Notes: a model not told the origin generated them from the letters alone. Shown: positions 18,901 to 33,317, counted from the stretch's first letter. The stretch is 60,996 nucleotides of DNA from Mycobacterium innocens (GCF_900566055.1 NZ_UPHQ01000040.1:1-60996); one strand, 5' to 3'. Numbers and translations: made by a program.

Positions 18901-21900
18901 GGGACCGGGTTTGTCGATGTGGTGTTGGGGGTCGGGGATTACGTGGGGTGTCCGGTCATTGACGAGTTGGTGTTGCACACCCCTCTCGTGCTCGCCGAAC
19001 ACACCCCGACCGATATCCAGATCAGCGTGGCCGGTGCCGACGGGGGTGGGCGACGCTCGTTCACCGTCCATTCCCGCACCGGCGCCGACCATCGGGCCGA
19101 GGCGGGTTGGGTGTTGCACGCCAGTGGAATCCTCAGTCCGGCGCAAACCGCTGCCGCTGAACCTCCCTTCCCGGCGTTGCCCGTGACGGCTATCGATGTT
19201 GAGCGTTTCTATGAGCAGCTGGCCGAATGCGGTCTGCACTATGCCTCCCCGTTTTGCTCGGTACGAGGGATCGGCCACGAGCCGGCCGACCCCGACCACA
19301 TCTACGCTGAAGTGGCCCTGCCGGCCGGAACCGATATCACCGGTTACGGGATTCACCCGGCTTTGCTGGATGCCGCGCTGCAGCCCATCGCCGCCGCCCT
19401 GGGCGTCGGAGCGGCCGCTGAGTCGTCGGTGGTGCGCCTTCCGTTCGTGTTTAGCGGCGTCACGCTGTATGCGACCGCGGCCACCCGGCTGCAGGTGTGG
19501 CTGACCCGCACCGGCGCCGACGCCTTCACCCTGCAGGCCAGCGATCCCGCCGGCGCGCCGGTAATCAGCATCGACACGGTTGTTGTACGGGTCCTGCCCG
19601 ACACTTCGACTCTCACACCAGGCACGGCGGCAGCGCGGTCCGGTCAGGATTTGTGGGAGCTGGCCTGGCCGTCCCTGCCCACCACCCACCGTGCCGCCAC
19701 GGTGGCCGAGCAGCCGGACTGGGTGGTCGTTGCCGAAGATCTCGGTGCGCTACCGACGAGGCTGCGCCACGGCTCCGTGCGCCCCGATTTGGACGCGGTG
19801 AGGCCATGCCCGCAGGTGGTGATCTGGTCTTTAGCCGCGCCGGATCTTCGTGGCGATGACGGTGATCCCGTGTCGAGCATTCATGAGCTGACCCGACGGG
19901 TGTTGGCCGGGGTGCAGGCCTGGTTGGCCCGCCCAGACACGTCCGGCACGATGCTGGTGGTTCTGTCGTCTCGCGCGGTGACGATCAGTCCTTATGATCG
20001 GGCGCCGGATCTGGCGCAGGCCGCGGCGTGGGCGCTGATCCACAGCACTCAAAATGAGTATCCGGACCGGATCCGGTTGGTCGATACCGACCATGGCCCC
20101 ACCAGTACTGACACCCTGCTGCAACTGCTGGCTACGTTCACCGGTACGAGCGGTGAGCCGCAGCTGGCTTTGCGTGACGGCGTCGCTCACATTCCTCGGC
20201 TGACCCCGGCACAGGCGTTGACCCCACCCCCGACACCGTACTGGCAGCTGGTCAGCACCGGTCGCGGGGATTTGGCCAACCTGGCGCTGGCTCCCACCCC
20301 AGCACCGGCGGCACTGGGGCCGGGACAGATCCGGGTGCGGATCCGTGCTGCAGGCTTGAACTTCCGTGATGTGGTGGTCGCCTTGGCCGCGATCAGCGCT
20401 GAAGGCCTTGGTGGGGAAGCGGCCGGGATCGTCATCGACACAGCAGACGACGTCACAGATTTCGCGCCGGGGGATGCAGTGATGGGGCTGTTCCCCAACA
20501 ACGCGTTCGCCCCCACCGCCACCACCGATCACCGCAACGTGAAAGCCGTCCCGCCGGGATGGTCCTACCCGCAAGCGGCTTCGGTCCCGGCAGCTTTTAT
20601 GACCGCCTGCGGCGCTCTGATCGATATCGCGCATCTCTCAGCCGGGCAGCGGGTGCTCATCCACTCCGGTGCCGGCGGGGTCGGTCAGGCCGCGATCCGC
20701 ATTGCGCAGCACCTGGGTGCTGAGGTGTTCGCCACCGCCCATCCCGCTAAGCATCACGTCCTGCGCGGGCTGGGCATACTCGAGGATCACATCGCTTCCT
20801 CACGCACCCTGGATTTCCGTGACACCTTCGCCGCAGCCAGTGGCGGGCGCGGGATGGACGTGGTGTTGAACAGTCTTAGTGGCGATTTTGTGGACGCGTC
20901 GCTACAGCTGCTGGCCCCGGGCGGGCGTTTTATCGAGATCGGTAAGACCGACATCCGGGTAGCCGCCGACGTCGCACAGACTCATCCCGGCCTGAGCTAC
21001 CACGTCTACGACCTGAGCGTGGCCACCCCCGAACAGCTGCAACACAACTGGGCCGTGGTGAGCGAGTTGATCAATGCCGCGGTGATCCAGCCCCTGCCGG
21101 TGACGAGCTACGGGTTGCTGCGCGCCCCCCAGGCGTTCCGGGACATGAGCCAGGGCCGCCACAGTGGGAAAATCGTGCTCACCCCTCCTGCGGTGCTCGA
21201 TCCGGCGGGCACGGTGTTGATCACCGGGGGCACCGGCATGCTCGGCGGGTTGTTCGCCGAACACCTGGTCACGGCCTACGGGGTGCGTCGATTGTTGTTG
21301 ATCTCACGACGCGGCTCCGGCACGGTCGAAGCGGTCGAGCTTGCCGAGCGCCTGAATGGTTTGGGTGCGCATGTCACGATCAGCGCCTGCGACTGTGCCA
21401 ACCCGACCGAGCTGGCGGCCCTGATCGACTCGATTCCCGCCGGGCACCCATTGACCGCGGTTATCCACGCTGCCGGAGTGCTTGATGACGCAGTGACCAG
21501 CCAGCTCACCGCACAACAGCTCGACAACGTGCTAGCCGCCAAAGCCGATAGTGCCTGGTATCTACACCAACTCACCGCCAACACCGAGCTGGCCGCGTTT
21601 GTGTTGTTCTCCTCAGCCGCCGGTGTCCTGGGCGCCCCGGGACAGGCTAACTACGCGGCCGCCAACGCCGTCCTAGACGCCCTGGCCCGCGGCCGCCAGC
21701 AGGGGGCTACCAGTCTGGCCTGGGGGTATTGGCAGCCCTCATCAGGGATGACCGGCCACCTCGACACGCGCGATGTAACCCGCCTTGCCCGCAGCGGGAT
21801 GGTCCCGATCACCGCCGGCCAAGGTGTGGCGCTGTTCGATGCCGCCATTTCCCAGCAGCACCCCAATCTGATCCCAGCCCCGCTCAGCACCCGGGCGCTG

Positions 21901-23658
21901 GCGGCTTTAGCCCGTGAGAACAGCCTGCCTCCGATCCTGTCCGCGCTGATCACCACCCGGCCGCAGGCCGTCGCGGCCGACTCGCGCGCGCTCGGTGCCC
22001 GGCTGGCCGGGCTGACCCCCGAGCGACAACACGCCATCCTGGCCAACCTGGTCATCACCGCCACTGCAGCAGTGTTGGCTCACCCGGACCCGGCGGCTAT
22101 GGACCCCGATCAGCCCTTCAAAGACCTCGGCATCGACTCGCTAAGTGCGCTGGAACTGCGCAACACCCTGTCGGCCCAAACCGGAGTAGCCTTGCCGGCC
22201 ACTATTACCTTCGACCACCCCAGCCCCGCCATGCTCGCCGACCACCTGGCCGACCTGCTCAGCGTCACCGCGGCGCCTGCGGTCGCAGCGGCTGAGGTCG
22301 GCACGGGCGGCGTTGAGCTGGTGGACGATAGGCTCGCATACCTGGATCAAGCCGCATTCCTCGGGCTGCGAGCAGGCCACGTCTCGCTGATCCAGGTGAC
22401 TTGGATATATGACCGTGCCGTCGACGTTGACGGGTTGCGGCGTTTTCACCGTAATCTCGGATGCGGGTTGTTGGGACGCAGGATCGAACGGTCTCCATTG
22501 CCGTTCGCGCGCGATCGCTGGGTCTTGGCCCCGGCGACAGAGGAGATTGACTTCGCCGCAACTCCGCGGCGGCGCACCGATGTGGACGCATGGACCGACG
22601 AGCGGGCGCGGCTACCCATCGATCCGGAGTGGGGTCCGGGCTGGCATCTCGGGGTGCTGCCGCTCGAGGACGGCGGGACCGCGGTGAGCCTGGTGGCTTC
22701 GCATGCGGTCGTGGACGCGATCGCTTTCGGCCAGGCGATAGTCGACGCGGTCGAGGGCCGGACGCTGGATCTCGGTTATCGGCCTGCGGGATCGCGAGCC
22801 CTCAGGCCGGCCCTGCGTGAGGATCTCCGGCAAACCGTCAAGGAACTGCCCGACGTCTTGCACGCTTTGGGTGGCGTGGTTCGAAGGCTCCGCAGTGATC
22901 GCGATGAGTTTCAATCATCGATCAAAGCGGCACCGCCTTCCCCGAGGACGGCCGGCGGCGACCAGACGGTGGAGGTGCCTGCCGTGACCGCATGCATCGA
23001 CCTCGCGGAATGGGATGCTTGTGCCAAAAGGCTTGGCGCGAACAGTAACTCGCTTGTGGGAGGGGTTGCCTGCAGACTCGCGGTGCGGGTTGGACGTGTT
23101 CGGGACGACGGAACAGTCACCCTACGATTTGTGGTGTCGCTTCGGACCGAAGGTGACACCCGGGGCAACGCGTTGACGGCTGTGGACGTCGCAGTCGACC
23201 CGGAGCACGCGGCGACGGATCTTCGGGAAATGCACGCGAAGATCACGCGAGCGGTCCTCGAAGCGATGGAGGATACCAGCAGCGAGTTCCTGGCGCCGCT
23301 CCCGCTGGCAGCGATGACACCGACGTGGGTGGCCAGGAGGCTCGTCGGGATGGCGGCGGGTGGTCCCAGCCTTCCCGTCACTTGCTCCAATGTCGGTGAC
23401 CTGCCCCCGGCCGCGAACCGGCCCGACGGCACCGATGCCGACTTGGCGCACATGAGATTGATTGATCCTGATCTCACGAAAAACGAACTCGAGGGCACCG
23501 GCGGACGAATGCTTCTGGGTTCGGGGCGGAGTCGCGGGAAGATGCGTATCGGAGTCTCGGCGTATATTGTCGGTCGCTCAAATACCAAAGATGAGCTGCG
23601 GGAGGCCGTGTCGCGTACCTTGGCCGAATTCGGTCTGAACGCAGAGATCGATTGCTAG
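15946..23658 (+). CDS. Type I polyketide synthase, module 2, with C-terminal acyltransferase
   Basis: 2570 aa, 9 nt downstream of module 1. An N-terminal docking helix ([18 protein letters not shown], residues 8-25) is followed by KS (from 35; Cys204), AT (from 574; Ser666 in GHSQGE, YASH at 766-769), DH (from 943; His976), ER (about 1445-1748), KR (about 1752-1925; GVLDDA, B-type-like) and ACP (about 2032-2105; LGIDSLSAL). The last 440 residues (2125-2570) are a condensation/PapA/WES-type acyltransferase: [14 protein letters not shown] at its start, SHAVVDA with His2253 and Asp2257 of HxxxD, and CSNVGDLPP. HxxxDG here reads HAVVDA. Methylmalonyl specificity is predicted again. The acyltransferase would release the chain onto a hydroxyl or amine acceptor, replacing a thioesterase or a separate Pap protein. 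DH2 has [10 protein letters not shown], with Asp where HxxxGxxxxP has Gly. Acceptor unknown. Confidence 0.93.
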   Translation: MTIENNEIIEALRDSLIQIERLKQQNRALLARVDEPVAVVGMACRFPGGVDSAAALWDLVAGGAEAVGEFPTDRGWDLADLFDPDPDAVGKTYTRAGAFLTDVSGFDAEFFGISAREALTMDPQQRLLLEVCWEALETTRIDPAALVGSETGVFVGAWSQQYGGGGSDGAEGYAMTGTSTSVASGRVAYALGLQGPAITVDTACSSSLVAAHLAAQSLRNGECSLALAGGVTVMTTPAVFTEFSRQRGLAADGRCKAFAAAADGTGWGEGAAVLVLERLSDAQRNNHPVLAVVAGSAINQDGASNGLTAPNGPAQQRVISQAVANAGIGLDEVDVVEAHGTGTTLGDPIEAGALIATYGAARGTEHPLWLGSIKSNIGHTQAAAGVAGMIKMIEALNHGSLPPTRNVDRPSPHVDWSAGTVRLLTEPVAWPVTDHPRTAAVSAFGISGTNAHLILQQAPTPVVEPAEPADHGAEFGLPVLPMWPVSARTRAALRAQADRLRHFLIAHPDLDLSDVAYSLACTRTHHPHRAVLTVPVDSPDPRAELLAALEALAADQPHPQLIQHHQRATSAGNTVFVFPGQGGQYPGMAAELYGRHHAFSAALDECDQALVTWTGWSVRAVIRSEPSAPSLDRVDVVQPVLFAVMVSLARTLISYGIEPDAVIGHSQGEIAAAHVAGVFTLEQAAKIVALRSSALADLAGAGAMASVLLAADEVAARLRPYGDALAVVAVNGPTQTIISGGPAAMQRFVAACEGDNVQIRSIPVDYASHCSQVEPLRERLLEELAGLTPKPGRIALYSTVDGVMSDQPLDTTTMTADYWYANLRQPIRFYDSIRHLLAAAEQVFVEVSPHPVLAPAIADTLAGTAGRPGSAVIPTLHRERPDLDALTTTLARLQVHGRSPDWSVVYPHARTVELPTYPFQHHRYWLTPRPSGDAAGLGLDQPQHPLLGAITPLADRDEFIATGRLVLGSQGWLAAHRVGDVVVLPGTGFVDVVLGVGDYVGCPVIDELVLHTPLVLAEHTPTDIQISVAGADGGGRRSFTVHSRTGADHRAEAGWVLHASGILSPAQTAAAEPPFPALPVTAIDVERFYEQLAECGLHYASPFCSVRGIGHEPADPDHIYAEVALPAGTDITGYGIHPALLDAALQPIAAALGVGAAAESSVVRLPFVFSGVTLYATAATRLQVWLTRTGADAFTLQASDPAGAPVISIDTVVVRVLPDTSTLTPGTAAARSGQDLWELAWPSLPTTHRAATVAEQPDWVVVAEDLGALPTRLRHGSVRPDLDAVRPCPQVVIWSLAAPDLRGDDGDPVSSIHELTRRVLAGVQAWLARPDTSGTMLVVLSSRAVTISPYDRAPDLAQAAAWALIHSTQNEYPDRIRLVDTDHGPTSTDTLLQLLATFTGTSGEPQLALRDGVAHIPRLTPAQALTPPPTPYWQLVSTGRGDLANLALAPTPAPAALGPGQIRVRIRAAGLNFRDVVVALAAISAEGLGGEAAGIVIDTADDVTDFAPGDAVMGLFPNNAFAPTATTDHRNVKAVPPGWSYPQAASVPAAFMTACGALIDIAHLSAGQRVLIHSGAGGVGQAAIRIAQHLGAEVFATAHPAKHHVLRGLGILEDHIASSRTLDFRDTFAAASGGRGMDVVLNSLSGDFVDASLQLLAPGGRFIEIGKTDIRVAADVAQTHPGLSYHVYDLSVATPEQLQHNWAVVSELINAAVIQPLPVTSYGLLRAPQAFRDMSQGRHSGKIVLTPPAVLDPAGTVLITGGTGMLGGLFAEHLVTAYGVRRLLLISRRGSGTVEAVELAERLNGLGAHVTISACDCANPTELAALIDSIPAGHPLTAVIHAAGVLDDAVTSQLTAQQLDNVLAAKADSAWYLHQLTANTELAAFVLFSSAAGVLGAPGQANYAAANAVLDALARGRQQGATSLAWGYWQPSSGMTGHLDTRDVTRLARSGMVPITAGQGVALFDAAISQQHPNLIPAPLSTRALAALARENSLPPILSALITTRPQAVAADSRALGARLAGLTPERQHAILANLVITATAAVLAHPDPAAMDPDQPFKDLGIDSLSALELRNTLSAQTGVALPATITFDHPSPAMLADHLADLLSVTAAPAVAAAEVGTGGVELVDDRLAYLDQAAFLGLRAGHVSLIQVTWIYDRAVDVDGLRRFHRNLGCGLLGRRIERSPLPFARDRWVLAPATEEIDFAATPRRRTDVDAWTDERARLPIDPEWGPGWHLGVLPLEDGGTAVSLVASHAVVDAIAFGQAIVDAVEGRTLDLGYRPAGSRALRPALREDLRQTVKELPDVLHALGGVVRRLRSDRDEFQSSIKAAPPSPRTAGGDQTVEVPAVTACIDLAEWDACAKRLGANSNSLVGGVACRLAVRVGRVRDDGTVTLRFVVSLRTEGDTRGNALTAVDVAVDPEHAATDLREMHAKITRAVLEAMEDTSSEFLAPLPLAAMTPTWVARRLVGMAAGGPSLPVTCSNVGDLPPAANRPDGTDADLAHMRLIDPDLTKNELEGTGGRMLLGSGRSRGKMRIGVSAYIVGRSNTKDELREAVSRTLAEFGLNAEIDC

Positions 23659-24266
23659 CGACGGTGCTGATCTGGTCAACTCGCGCAGCGTGATTCTGGC
23701 CCGGCAATCGCATCTTTCACATGGACCTCAGTCTGAGTCTGGTGCACAATTTGCCCACCTCACTCGGACATTTATGGTGGCCACGAATGCGGCTGGTCAA
23801 CGATGTCTTCTTGCGCCTGGCTCTGTTTTTCCACACAGCGATACCGCACCGTCGCTCAAACCGCTTGTGATGGCAGGCGTTCGGGGGATGTCTGCCGTGC
23901 TCACCGAATCGGCTGTCATGCCGGCCGCATCGGGTGTGCAGTGGCGGCTTTGACCGTGTATGTAGGGCGGGAACCGCCGCGATCGGCCGCCCTGACGGCA
24001 CACTCGGCGCCGCCAGCGCACAGTCGGCGCCGCCAGTGCACAGTCGGCGCCGCCAGTGCGCACTCGGCGCCGTCGGCCACCAGCGACAAGCCGAGGGGCG
24101 CAACGCATTTGTCGCTGACAACCGGGCACAACCAACATCCCAAACCCGTGGAGGCTGATGTGGCTGATGGGAAAGTCGCAGTTGCGTCTGACAACTCGGG
24201 GCACTGGAACGGCGCTATACCATTCTCGGGCTTGCTATTCACCAGCGCCGCAACGCCACCCGATCC
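23659..24266. other. Gene-free stretch after the PKS
   Basis: About 600 bp between the PKS and the methyltransferase gene with no supported gene. Short open frames on both strands overlap one another, show no RBS and have Ser/Ala/Arg-rich shadow-like translations. The only structure is the 20-bp tandem repeat at 23999-24078. In M. tuberculosis this junction holds large PPE genes, so it is a variable site. Confidence 0.6.
23999..24078. repeat. 20-bp tandem repeat, about 4 units
   Basis: Units at 23999, 24019, 24039 and 24059, each with the core TCGGCGCCG. Units 2 and 3 are identical, unit 1 has two changes, and unit 4 is more diverged. It has the form of a VNTR locus in noncoding DNA. Confidence 0.75.
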
Positions 24267-25001
24267 TCAGGACAGCGTTGCCCGTACGCACACCGTGACG
24301 TATGGCAGCGCCAAACCGGCCGAATTCGCCAGCGCCGGATGAGTGGCCAACAACTGACGGACCTGGCCCAGTGTCTTGGTGCGCACCTTCGCCGGTGAGG
24401 TGATGCAGTAGGTGCGAGACGCCACCAGGTCGATCAAAGCCTGAGGCGTAAGGTAATTCGTCCATTCGACCTGGAAACGTTCCACGTCGGTGAACGGTTC
24501 GGGCAGCGTCGCTTTGTCACGTGTGGGGTCGCCGTCACGCCCGATGATCTGGCCCAATTCGCGGACCCAGCCGAGCCGCTCGTCGCGGGTGTTCCAGACC
24601 AAACCCAGCCGCCCGCCGGGCCGCAGCACCCGCGCAACCTCGGGGATGGCGCGCGCGGGATCCACCCAATGCCAGGCCTGAGCCACCAGCACCGCGTCGA
24701 CGCTGTTGTCCTCCAACGGAATCTCTTCCGCCGTGCCCAGCAGCGCCAACGTATCCGGCAGGGAGGCCCGCAGCACTTCAAGCATTTCGGGAATCGGGTC
24801 GACGGCCACCACGTCGAGCCCGCGCTCGACCAGTCGGGTGGTCAGTTTGCCGGTGCCGGCGCCCAGGTCAAGAACGTCGCGGGCGCCGGCCGGCAGCAGC
24901 CAGTCGATGGCTTCGGGTGGATAAGAGGGGCGTCCCCGCTCGTAGGCTGCCGCCGCCGAACCGAATGACAGCGACGGGTCCTGGCTGGACCGGGTCACCA
25001 T
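24267..25001 (-). CDS. Class I SAM-dependent methyltransferase (Rv3342-like)
   Basis: 244 aa. UbiE/Methyltransf_11-type fold: N-terminal [20 protein letters not shown], motif [17 protein letters not shown] (about residues 43-58), [15 protein letters not shown], and [24 protein letters not shown] as motifs II/III. The substrate is not predictable; small molecules are typical of the family. ATG 25001 is chosen because it overlaps the metX stop by 7 bp and restores the canonical N terminus; the long upstream frame is antisense shadow of metX. Third gene of the metY-metX operon and so probably under the same SAM-sensing leader, which fits a SAM-consuming enzyme. Confidence 0.9.
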   Translation of the reverse strand: MVTRSSQDPSLSFGSAAAAYERGRPSYPPEAIDWLLPAGARDVLDLGAGTGKLTTRLVERGLDVVAVDPIPEMLEVLRASLPDTLALLGTAEEIPLEDNSVDAVLVAQAWHWVDPARAIPEVARVLRPGGRLGLVWNTRDERLGWVRELGQIIGRDGDPTRDKATLPEPFTDVERFQVEWTNYLTPQALIDLVASRTYCITSPAKVRTKTLGQVRQLLATHPALANSAGLALPYVTVCVRATLS

Positions 25002-26146
25002 GGACGCACGCCTTGATGGTCGGCTTGCTGGTCGGCCAAAAGCAGTGTCTGACGGATCAATTCGCCGACAGCCTCCATTTCGATCAGGAACCCGTCGTGC
25101 CCGCAGACCGAGTCGACAACCTGTAGCCCGGCGCAGCCGGGCAGCAACTCGGCCAATTCCTGCTGCAAGCGCAGCGGATAGAGCCGGTCGGAGGTGATAC
25201 CCCCGACGACGACGGGCACCGGACAGCCGCGCAGCGCCGCGACGACCCCGCCGCGTCCGCGGCCGACGTCGTGGCTGTTGAGGGTCTCGGTCAACACCAC
25301 ATAGCTGCCGGCGTCGAATCGGGACAGCAGCTTGTCCCCCTGGTGTTCCAGGTAGCTCTGTACGGCGTAGCGCCCGCCGTCGGTGGGATCTTCGCCGTCC
25401 TGGCCGCGGTTGGCGAACCGGTTGTCGAGTTCGATCTCGCCGCGGTAGGTCAGGTGCGCAACGCGCCGGGCGATCTTCAGCCCCGCCTCGGGCTTGCGGT
25501 CCGTGTCGTGGTAGTTGCCGCCCTGCCAATTCGGGTCGGCCTTGATGGCCTCGATCTGGGTTGTCTGGGTGCCGATCTGGTCCGCGGTGGCGCGTGCGCC
25601 GACCGCCAGTAGCAGCGCCGAGCGTACCCGGTCGGGGTGGCCGACAATCCATTCCAACGCGCGGGCCCCGCCCATGGACCCGCCGACCACGGCGGCTACC
25701 TGGGTGATGCCCAACGCGGCCAGCGCAGCCATATCGGCCTGCACCTGGTCGCGTACCGTGATCGTCGGAAACCTTGAGCCCCAAGGCTTTCCGTCGCGTG
25801 CAAGGAAACTGGGCCCGGTTGAGCCGCGGCAACCGCCCAGCACATTGGTGGCCACCGCGCACCAGCGGTCGGTGTCGATCGGCGCGCCCGGTCCGGCGAC
25901 CCCATCCCACCAGCCGGGGGTGGGGTGCCCCGGTCCGGCGGGCCCGGTGATGTGCGAATCACCGGTGAGCGCGTGCAGCACCACCACCACGTTGTCGCGG
26001 GTGGGTGACAACTTGCCCCAACGCTGTACGGCGATGCAGACGTCGTCGATCACCGCCCCGCTTTCCAGGCGTAGCGAGCCGATGTCGACCAAACCGATTT
26101 CACCTTCGGCGGGCAGCGTCTGGGTGGGCACCTCGGAGATCGTCAC
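24995..26146 (-). CDS. metX: Homoserine O-acetyltransferase
   Basis: 383 aa. Transfers acetyl from acetyl-CoA to L-homoserine, the first committed step of methionine synthesis (called metA in M. tuberculosis, Rv3341). Alpha/beta-hydrolase fold: [11 protein letters not shown] near the N terminus, nucleophile elbow [21 protein letters not shown] with the catalytic Asp, and [10 protein letters not shown] with the catalytic His. Start ATG 26146 lies 11 bp after the metY stop. Cytosolic. The riboswitch ahead of metY should control the pair. Confidence 0.97.
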   Translation of the reverse strand: MTISEVPTQTLPAEGEIGLVDIGSLRLESGAVIDDVCIAVQRWGKLSPTRDNVVVVLHALTGDSHITGPAGPGHPTPGWWDGVAGPGAPIDTDRWCAVATNVLGGCRGSTGPSFLARDGKPWGSRFPTITVRDQVQADMAALAALGITQVAAVVGGSMGGARALEWIVGHPDRVRSALLLAVGARATADQIGTQTTQIEAIKADPNWQGGNYHDTDRKPEAGLKIARRVAHLTYRGEIELDNRFANRGQDGEDPTDGGRYAVQSYLEHQGDKLLSRFDAGSYVVLTETLNSHDVGRGRGGVVAALRGCPVPVVVGGITSDRLYPLRLQQELAELLPGCAGLQVVDSVCGHDGFLIEMEAVGELIRQTLLLADQQADHQGVRPW

Positions 26147-26157
26147 GTCAGAGCCCC

Positions 26158-27516
26158 TCAGAAGGCAGCCACGGCCTGCGACTCGCCGCTGAACTCGCTG
26201 AATTTTCGGGCCGCGGCAAAGCCGAGTTCGAGGTCGGCCAGGATGTCGTCGATACCCTCGATCCCGACGGCTAACCGCACCAACCCCGGGCTGACGCCGG
26301 TGGCCAGCTGCTCGGCCGGGCTCAGCTGGGCGTGGGTGGTGGATGCCGGGTGGATTACCAGCGAGCGCACGTCACCGATGTTGGCGACGTGGCTGTGCAG
26401 TTTCAGCGCGTTGACGAACGCCTTGCCGGCCTCGACGCCGCCGGCCAGCTCGAAGGACAGGACAGCACCGGTTCCCTTGGGTGCCAGCTTCTTTGCCCGC
26501 TCATGCCACGGCGAACGGGGCAGCCCCGCGTAGTTGACCGACAGCACGTCGTCGCGGGCGTCCAGGAACTCGGCCACGCGTTGGGCATTCGCGACGTGCC
26601 GCTCAATCCGCAGACTCAGCGTCTCCAGACCCTGCGCGACCAAAAACGCGTTGAACGGCGAGGCCGCCGAACCCAGATCGCGCAGCAGCTGCACCCTGGC
26701 CTTGAGGGCGAACGCCGGTGGTCCCAATTCGGCGAAAACCACGCCGTGGTAACTGGGGTCGGGTGTGGTGAATCCGGGGAAGCGGCCCTGCGTCCAGTCG
26801 AACGTTCCGCCGTCGACGATCACACCCGCGATCGCGGCGCCGTGTCCGCCGAGGTACTTGGTGGCCGAGTGCACCACGATGTCGGCGCCCTGGGTGAACG
26901 GCTGGATCAGGTAGGGCGTGGCGATGGTGTTGTCGACGATCAGCGGTACGCCGTTGCGGTGGGCGACCTCGGCGACCCCCGGGGTGTCCAGGATGTCGAT
27001 CTGCGGGTTGGAGATGGTCTCGGCGAAAAAGGCTTTGGTGTTCGGCCGGACGGCCGCCTGCCAGGAGTCCAGATCGTCGGGATCCTCGACGAAGCTGACC
27101 TCGATGCCCAGCTTCGCCAGCGAATAGTGGAACAGGTTATAGGTGCCCCCGTACAGCCGCGGGCTAGACACGATGTGATCACCCGCGCCGGCCAGGTTCA
27201 GGATGGCGAAGGTCTCCGCGGCCTGACCGGAGGACAGGAACAACGCGGCCACCCCGCCCTCGAGGGCCGCGATGCGCTGCTCGACCACATCAGTGGTCGG
27301 GTTGCCGATCCGCGTGTAGATGTTGCCGGGCATCTCGAGACCGAACAACGCCGCAGCGTGCGCGGTGTTTTCGAAGGTGTACGAGGTGGTCTGGTAAATC
27401 GGCAGCGCCCGCGCATTGGTGGCGGAGTCGGGCTGCTGGCCGGCGTGAATCTGCTTGGTTTCGAACGACCAGTGCGCGGCCGGATCGCCGTCGGTGCTGG
27501 TGTTTTCGGCGCTCAT
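26158..27516 (-). CDS. metY: O-acetylhomoserine sulfhydrylase
   Basis: 452 aa, usual length for the family (Rv3340 metC in M. tuberculosis). PLP enzyme of the Cys/Met metabolism family that makes homocysteine from O-acetylhomoserine and sulfide. Seen: [48 protein letters not shown], the aspartate in [10 protein letters not shown], the Schiff-base lysine in [11 protein letters not shown], and C-terminal [19 protein letters not shown]. First gene of the methionine operon, directly behind the SAM-IV riboswitch. ATG 27516 gives the expected N terminus. Confidence 0.97.
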   Translation of the reverse strand: MSAENTSTDGDPAAHWSFETKQIHAGQQPDSATNARALPIYQTTSYTFENTAHAAALFGLEMPGNIYTRIGNPTTDVVEQRIAALEGGVAALFLSSGQAAETFAILNLAGAGDHIVSSPRLYGGTYNLFHYSLAKLGIEVSFVEDPDDLDSWQAAVRPNTKAFFAETISNPQIDILDTPGVAEVAHRNGVPLIVDNTIATPYLIQPFTQGADIVVHSATKYLGGHGAAIAGVIVDGGTFDWTQGRFPGFTTPDPSYHGVVFAELGPPAFALKARVQLLRDLGSAASPFNAFLVAQGLETLSLRIERHVANAQRVAEFLDARDDVLSVNYAGLPRSPWHERAKKLAPKGTGAVLSFELAGGVEAGKAFVNALKLHSHVANIGDVRSLVIHPASTTHAQLSPAEQLATGVSPGLVRLAVGIEGIDDILADLELGFAAARKFSEFSGESQAVAAF

Positions 27517-27555
27517 AGACGTAACTCCCCGTCAGCTCAGGGGGCCCGTCATGGC

Positions 27556-27676
27556 GGACCCGCGCTTGCCGTGTAGCCGATTGTGGCTACTCAACCGGGT
27601 CATCACCCGGGGCACCCCACCGCGGTTGGAGGGTTGCCGGCCAGCAAGCCGGGGCTTGACGCTGGCGCTCATGACC
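27556..27676 (-). promoter_or_regulatory. SAM-IV riboswitch upstream of metY
   Basis: Read on the minus strand, 27676 down to 27556 begins GGTCATGAGCGCCAGCGTCA, continues with GGCTTGCTGGCCGGCAACC and CCGGGTGATGACC, carries a hairpin GTAGCC/GGCTAC, and ends GGCAAGCGCGGGTC. This arrangement is the SAM-IV class known upstream of metY in mycobacteria, including M. tuberculosis Rv3340. It senses S-adenosylmethionine and lowers expression of the methionine operon. About 40 nt separate it from the metY ATG, so control of ribosome access or termination near 27520-27555 is likely. The remaining DNA to 27820 should hold the divergent metY and icd1 promoters; I see no clear hexamers. Confidence 0.93.
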
Positions 27677-27820
27677 GATTCGAAGCCTACCGTACGGCGG
27701 CTGCTTCATGCCAACTCCGACCTAACTGCGACCCGGTAGAGCGGGTGAACCCGGCTAGTAACCTGGCCACAAGAGCAACCGCTCACCCAAAGCTCACCAT
27801 GCTGGAGGATTCGGGCCCAC

Positions 27821-29050
27821 ATGTCCAGTGACGCCAAGATCAAGGTCAAAGGCCCGTTGGTAGAGCTCGACGGTGACGAGATGACCCGCGTCATCTGGAA
27901 GCTGATCAAGGACAAGCTGATACTGCCGCATCTCGACATCAACGTGGAGTATTACGACCTGGGCATCGAAAACCGTGACGAGACGAACGACCAGGTGACC
28001 ATCGACGCGGCCTATGCCATCAAGCGCCACGGTGTGGGCGTCAAATGCGCGACCATCACCCCCGACGAGGCGCGCGTCCAGGAATTCAACCTGAAGAAGA
28101 TGTGGCTGTCACCCAACGGAACGATACGAAACATCTTGGGCGGCACCATCTTCCGCGAGCCTATCGTGATCTCGAATGTGCCGCGGCTGGTTCCGGGCTG
28201 GACCAAACCAATTGTGATCGGCCGGCACGCTTTCGGCGATCAATACCGCGCGACGAATTTCAAGGTGGAAAAGCCCGGCACCGTCACCCTGACATTCACT
28301 CCCGCGGACGGCGGTCAGCCGATCGTCCATGAACTCGTGTCCATTCCCGAAGACGGCGGCGTCGTGATGGGAATGTACAACTTCCGCAAATCCATCCAGG
28401 ATTTCGCCCGGGCGTCGTTCTCCTACGGCCTGAACGCCAAATGGCCGGTCTATCTGTCGACCAAGAACACCATTCTCAAGGCCTACGACGGCATGTTCAA
28501 AGACGAGTTCCAGCGGATCTACGAAACCGAATTCAAGGACAAGTTCGAAGCAGAAGGCCTGACCTACGAGCACCGCCTGATCGACGACATGGTTGCCGCG
28601 TGCCTGAAGTGGGAAGGCGGCTACGTCTGGGCGTGCAAGAACTACGACGGCGACGTCCAGTCCGATACCGTCGCGCAGGGCTACGGCTCGCTGGGACTGA
28701 TGACGTCGGTGCTCATGACCGCCGACGGCAAGACGGTCGAGGCCGAAGCCGCCCACGGCACCGTCACCCGTCATTACCGCCAGTACCAGGCCGGACAGCC
28801 CACCTCGACCAATCCGATCGCCTCGATCTTCGCCTGGACCCGCGGGCTGGCCCATCGCGGAAAGCTGGACCACACCCCCGCGGTCGTCGAATTCGCCCAG
28901 ACACTGGAAGACGTGGTCATCAAGACGGTGGAGAGCGGCAAGATGACCAAGGATCTGGCCATCCTGATCGGCCCCGAGCAGGGCTGGCTCAACAGCGAGG
29001 AGTTTCTCGACGCGATTGCGGAGAACCTGGAGAAAAGGCTGGTTGGTTAG
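27821..29050 (+). CDS. icd1: NADP-dependent isocitrate dehydrogenase
   Basis: 409 aa, the dimeric eukaryotic-type IDH length (Rv3339c icd1). Oxidatively decarboxylates isocitrate to 2-oxoglutarate in the TCA cycle. Signatures: [13 protein letters not shown] at the N terminus, the substrate-binding stretch [50 protein letters not shown] with the metal-binding Asp residues, and [17 protein letters not shown] lies 14 nt before ATG 27821. Monocistronic, divergent from metY, and not similar to the monomeric icd2 type. Confidence 0.98.
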   Translation: MSSDAKIKVKGPLVELDGDEMTRVIWKLIKDKLILPHLDINVEYYDLGIENRDETNDQVTIDAAYAIKRHGVGVKCATITPDEARVQEFNLKKMWLSPNGTIRNILGGTIFREPIVISNVPRLVPGWTKPIVIGRHAFGDQYRATNFKVEKPGTVTLTFTPADGGQPIVHELVSIPEDGGVVMGMYNFRKSIQDFARASFSYGLNAKWPVYLSTKNTILKAYDGMFKDEFQRIYETEFKDKFEAEGLTYEHRLIDDMVAACLKWEGGYVWACKNYDGDVQSDTVAQGYGSLGLMTSVLMTADGKTVEAEAAHGTVTRHYRQYQAGQPTSTNPIASIFAWTRGLAHRGKLDHTPAVVEFAQTLEDVVIKTVESGKMTKDLAILIGPEQGWLNSEEFLDAIAENLEKRLVG

Positions 29051-29073
29051 ACCCGGTTGCTCCCGGCGCGCTG

Positions 29074-29105
29074 GAGTGTGCGCTCACCGTGGAAGCCGCA
29101 CACTC
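29074..29105. terminator. Hairpin at the icd1 3' end
   Basis: GAGTGTGCG (29074-29082) and CGCACACTC (29097-29105) form a perfect 9-bp stem with a 14-nt loop, 24 nt after the icd1 stop and 18 nt before the stop of the convergent hydrolase. Likely bidirectional terminator or a dispersed mycobacterial intergenic hairpin. Confidence 0.55.
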
Positions 29106-29122
29106 GACGGGAACCTGGCTGG

Positions 29123-32106
<2,984 letters not shown>

Positions 32107-32114
32107 TAGCGCCG

Positions 32115-33317
32115 TTAACTCACCGCGGCGACCAGATCGGCGCCCCAGCCGCTCGGCAGCATCGGCACCCGCGGAGCGGCGGCGAGTCCCTCGCCAGGCA
32201 GCACTGCCAACCCCGATGGCTGCGCGACGGCCGCCTTACCGGCGGTCCCGGCAAATCCCCACGTCCCGGCACCCCGGTCGGAAGCCGGCACCGACGCCGG
32301 TGTGGCCGCGGGAGCCGGTGCCACCGCCGAGACGGGCCTGACCGCCGGCGCCGTCGCACCACCTGCCGGCAGCCGCACCGGAGCAGACCCACTCCCCATC
32401 GCGGAAACCAGCACCGGGTCCGCCGTCTTGAGGTCGTCATCGACCGGCTCGGCGTCCACAGCCAGCTGGCTGCCCACGCAAATGCCGATCGGCAACGCGG
32501 TCGCCAACGACGTCGGCACCGCGACCAACGCGCCGGTCAGCACGAACGGCGTTGCGATCACGAGCAACGGCGGGCCAAAGATGAGGCCCAGGATCGCGAA
32601 GACGATCGCGTAGGTGAGGATCAGCAGTGGCGTGATGAGCGCGATCACGATCGTGTATGCGACCACGGCAAATAGGAGCTCGAGCAATATCAGAACGATC
32701 TGTATCAAGATCACGATGATGATCGGAAGTTCTCCCACCGCGGTGGCGGCGGAAAGGGCGCTGGCCGTGCCGACTCCGGCGCTGAGCAGTACCGGCGCCG
32801 GTGCGGTCCGGGGCGCTGACGCCACCGCCGCACCCGCAACGGCCTCGTAGACGCCCATCGTGGTGGCCGCCTGGATCCACATCCGCACATAGTCAGCTTC
32901 ATTGAGGGCGATCGGGATGGTGTTGATCCCAAAGAAATTCGTCGCCACCAGCACCCCGTGGGTGAGGTGGTTGGCGGCCAATTCCGCCAGCGTCGGCATC
33001 GCCGCCAGCGCGCCGGCATAGGCCGTCGCCGCGGCTTCGTGCTGGGTGGCCAGCGCCGCGCTGTCGGCACTGGCCTGGGTCAACCAGGCCACATAAGGCA
33101 CATGCGCGGCCACATAGCGCTCGGCGCTCGGGCCTTGCCACGCCGCGGCCTGCACCGTGGCCAGTGCTGCGGTGAGTTCTTCTGCGACAGCGGCATATTC
33201 GGTGCTCAGCGAGGTCCACGCCGCGGCTGCCGCCAGCAGCGGAGCGGGGCCCGGGCCCGAACTCAGCAACGCCGAATGCACCTCCGGCGGGGAGGCAATC
33301 CAGACCGGTGCCGTCAT
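32115..33317 (-). CDS. PPE family protein
   Basis: 400 aa. Residues 1-180 are the PPE domain: [18 protein letters not shown] with Pro-Pro-Glu at 10-12, and the WxG-type turn [11 protein letters not shown] near 60. Residues about 185-270 are strikingly hydrophobic, rich in Ile/Leu/Val ([19 protein letters not shown], then [19 protein letters not shown]), predicting three or four membrane-spanning or pore-like helices. The C terminus is Ala/Pro/Val-rich with [17 protein letters not shown] proteins are exported by type VII secretion, usually with a PE partner, but no PE gene is adjacent. AGGCGGA just before ATG 33317 is the RBS. Function unknown. The next 265 bp, up to nagA, hold no gene that I can support. 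Confidence 0.92.
   Translation of the reverse strand: MTAPVWIASPPEVHSALLSSGPGPAPLLAAAAAWTSLSTEYAAVAEELTAALATVQAAAWQGPSAERYVAAHVPYVAWLTQASADSAALATQHEAAATAYAGALAAMPTLAELAANHLTHGVLVATNFFGINTIPIALNEADYVRMWIQAATTMGVYEAVAGAAVASAPRTAPAPVLLSAGVGTASALSAATAVGELPIIIVILIQIVLILLELLFAVVAYTIVIALITPLLILTYAIVFAILGLIFGPPLLVIATPFVLTGALVAVPTSLATALPIGICVGSQLAVDAEPVDDDLKTADPVLVSAMGSGSAPVRLPAGGATAPAVRPVSAVAPAPAATPASVPASDRGAGTWGFAGTAGKAAVAQPSGLAVLPGEGLAAAPRVPMLPSGWGADLVAAVS

Noticed and set aside
10500..23000. Long open frames opposite and out of frame with the PKS genes
   Set aside because: They are shadow frames typical of GC-rich coding DNA and appear in parallel in both modules because the modules are similar.
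23690..24342. Several overlapping open frames on both strands
   Set aside because: They cross the tandem repeat, lack ribosome-binding sites and have no recognisable pattern; part lies antisense to the methyltransferase gene.
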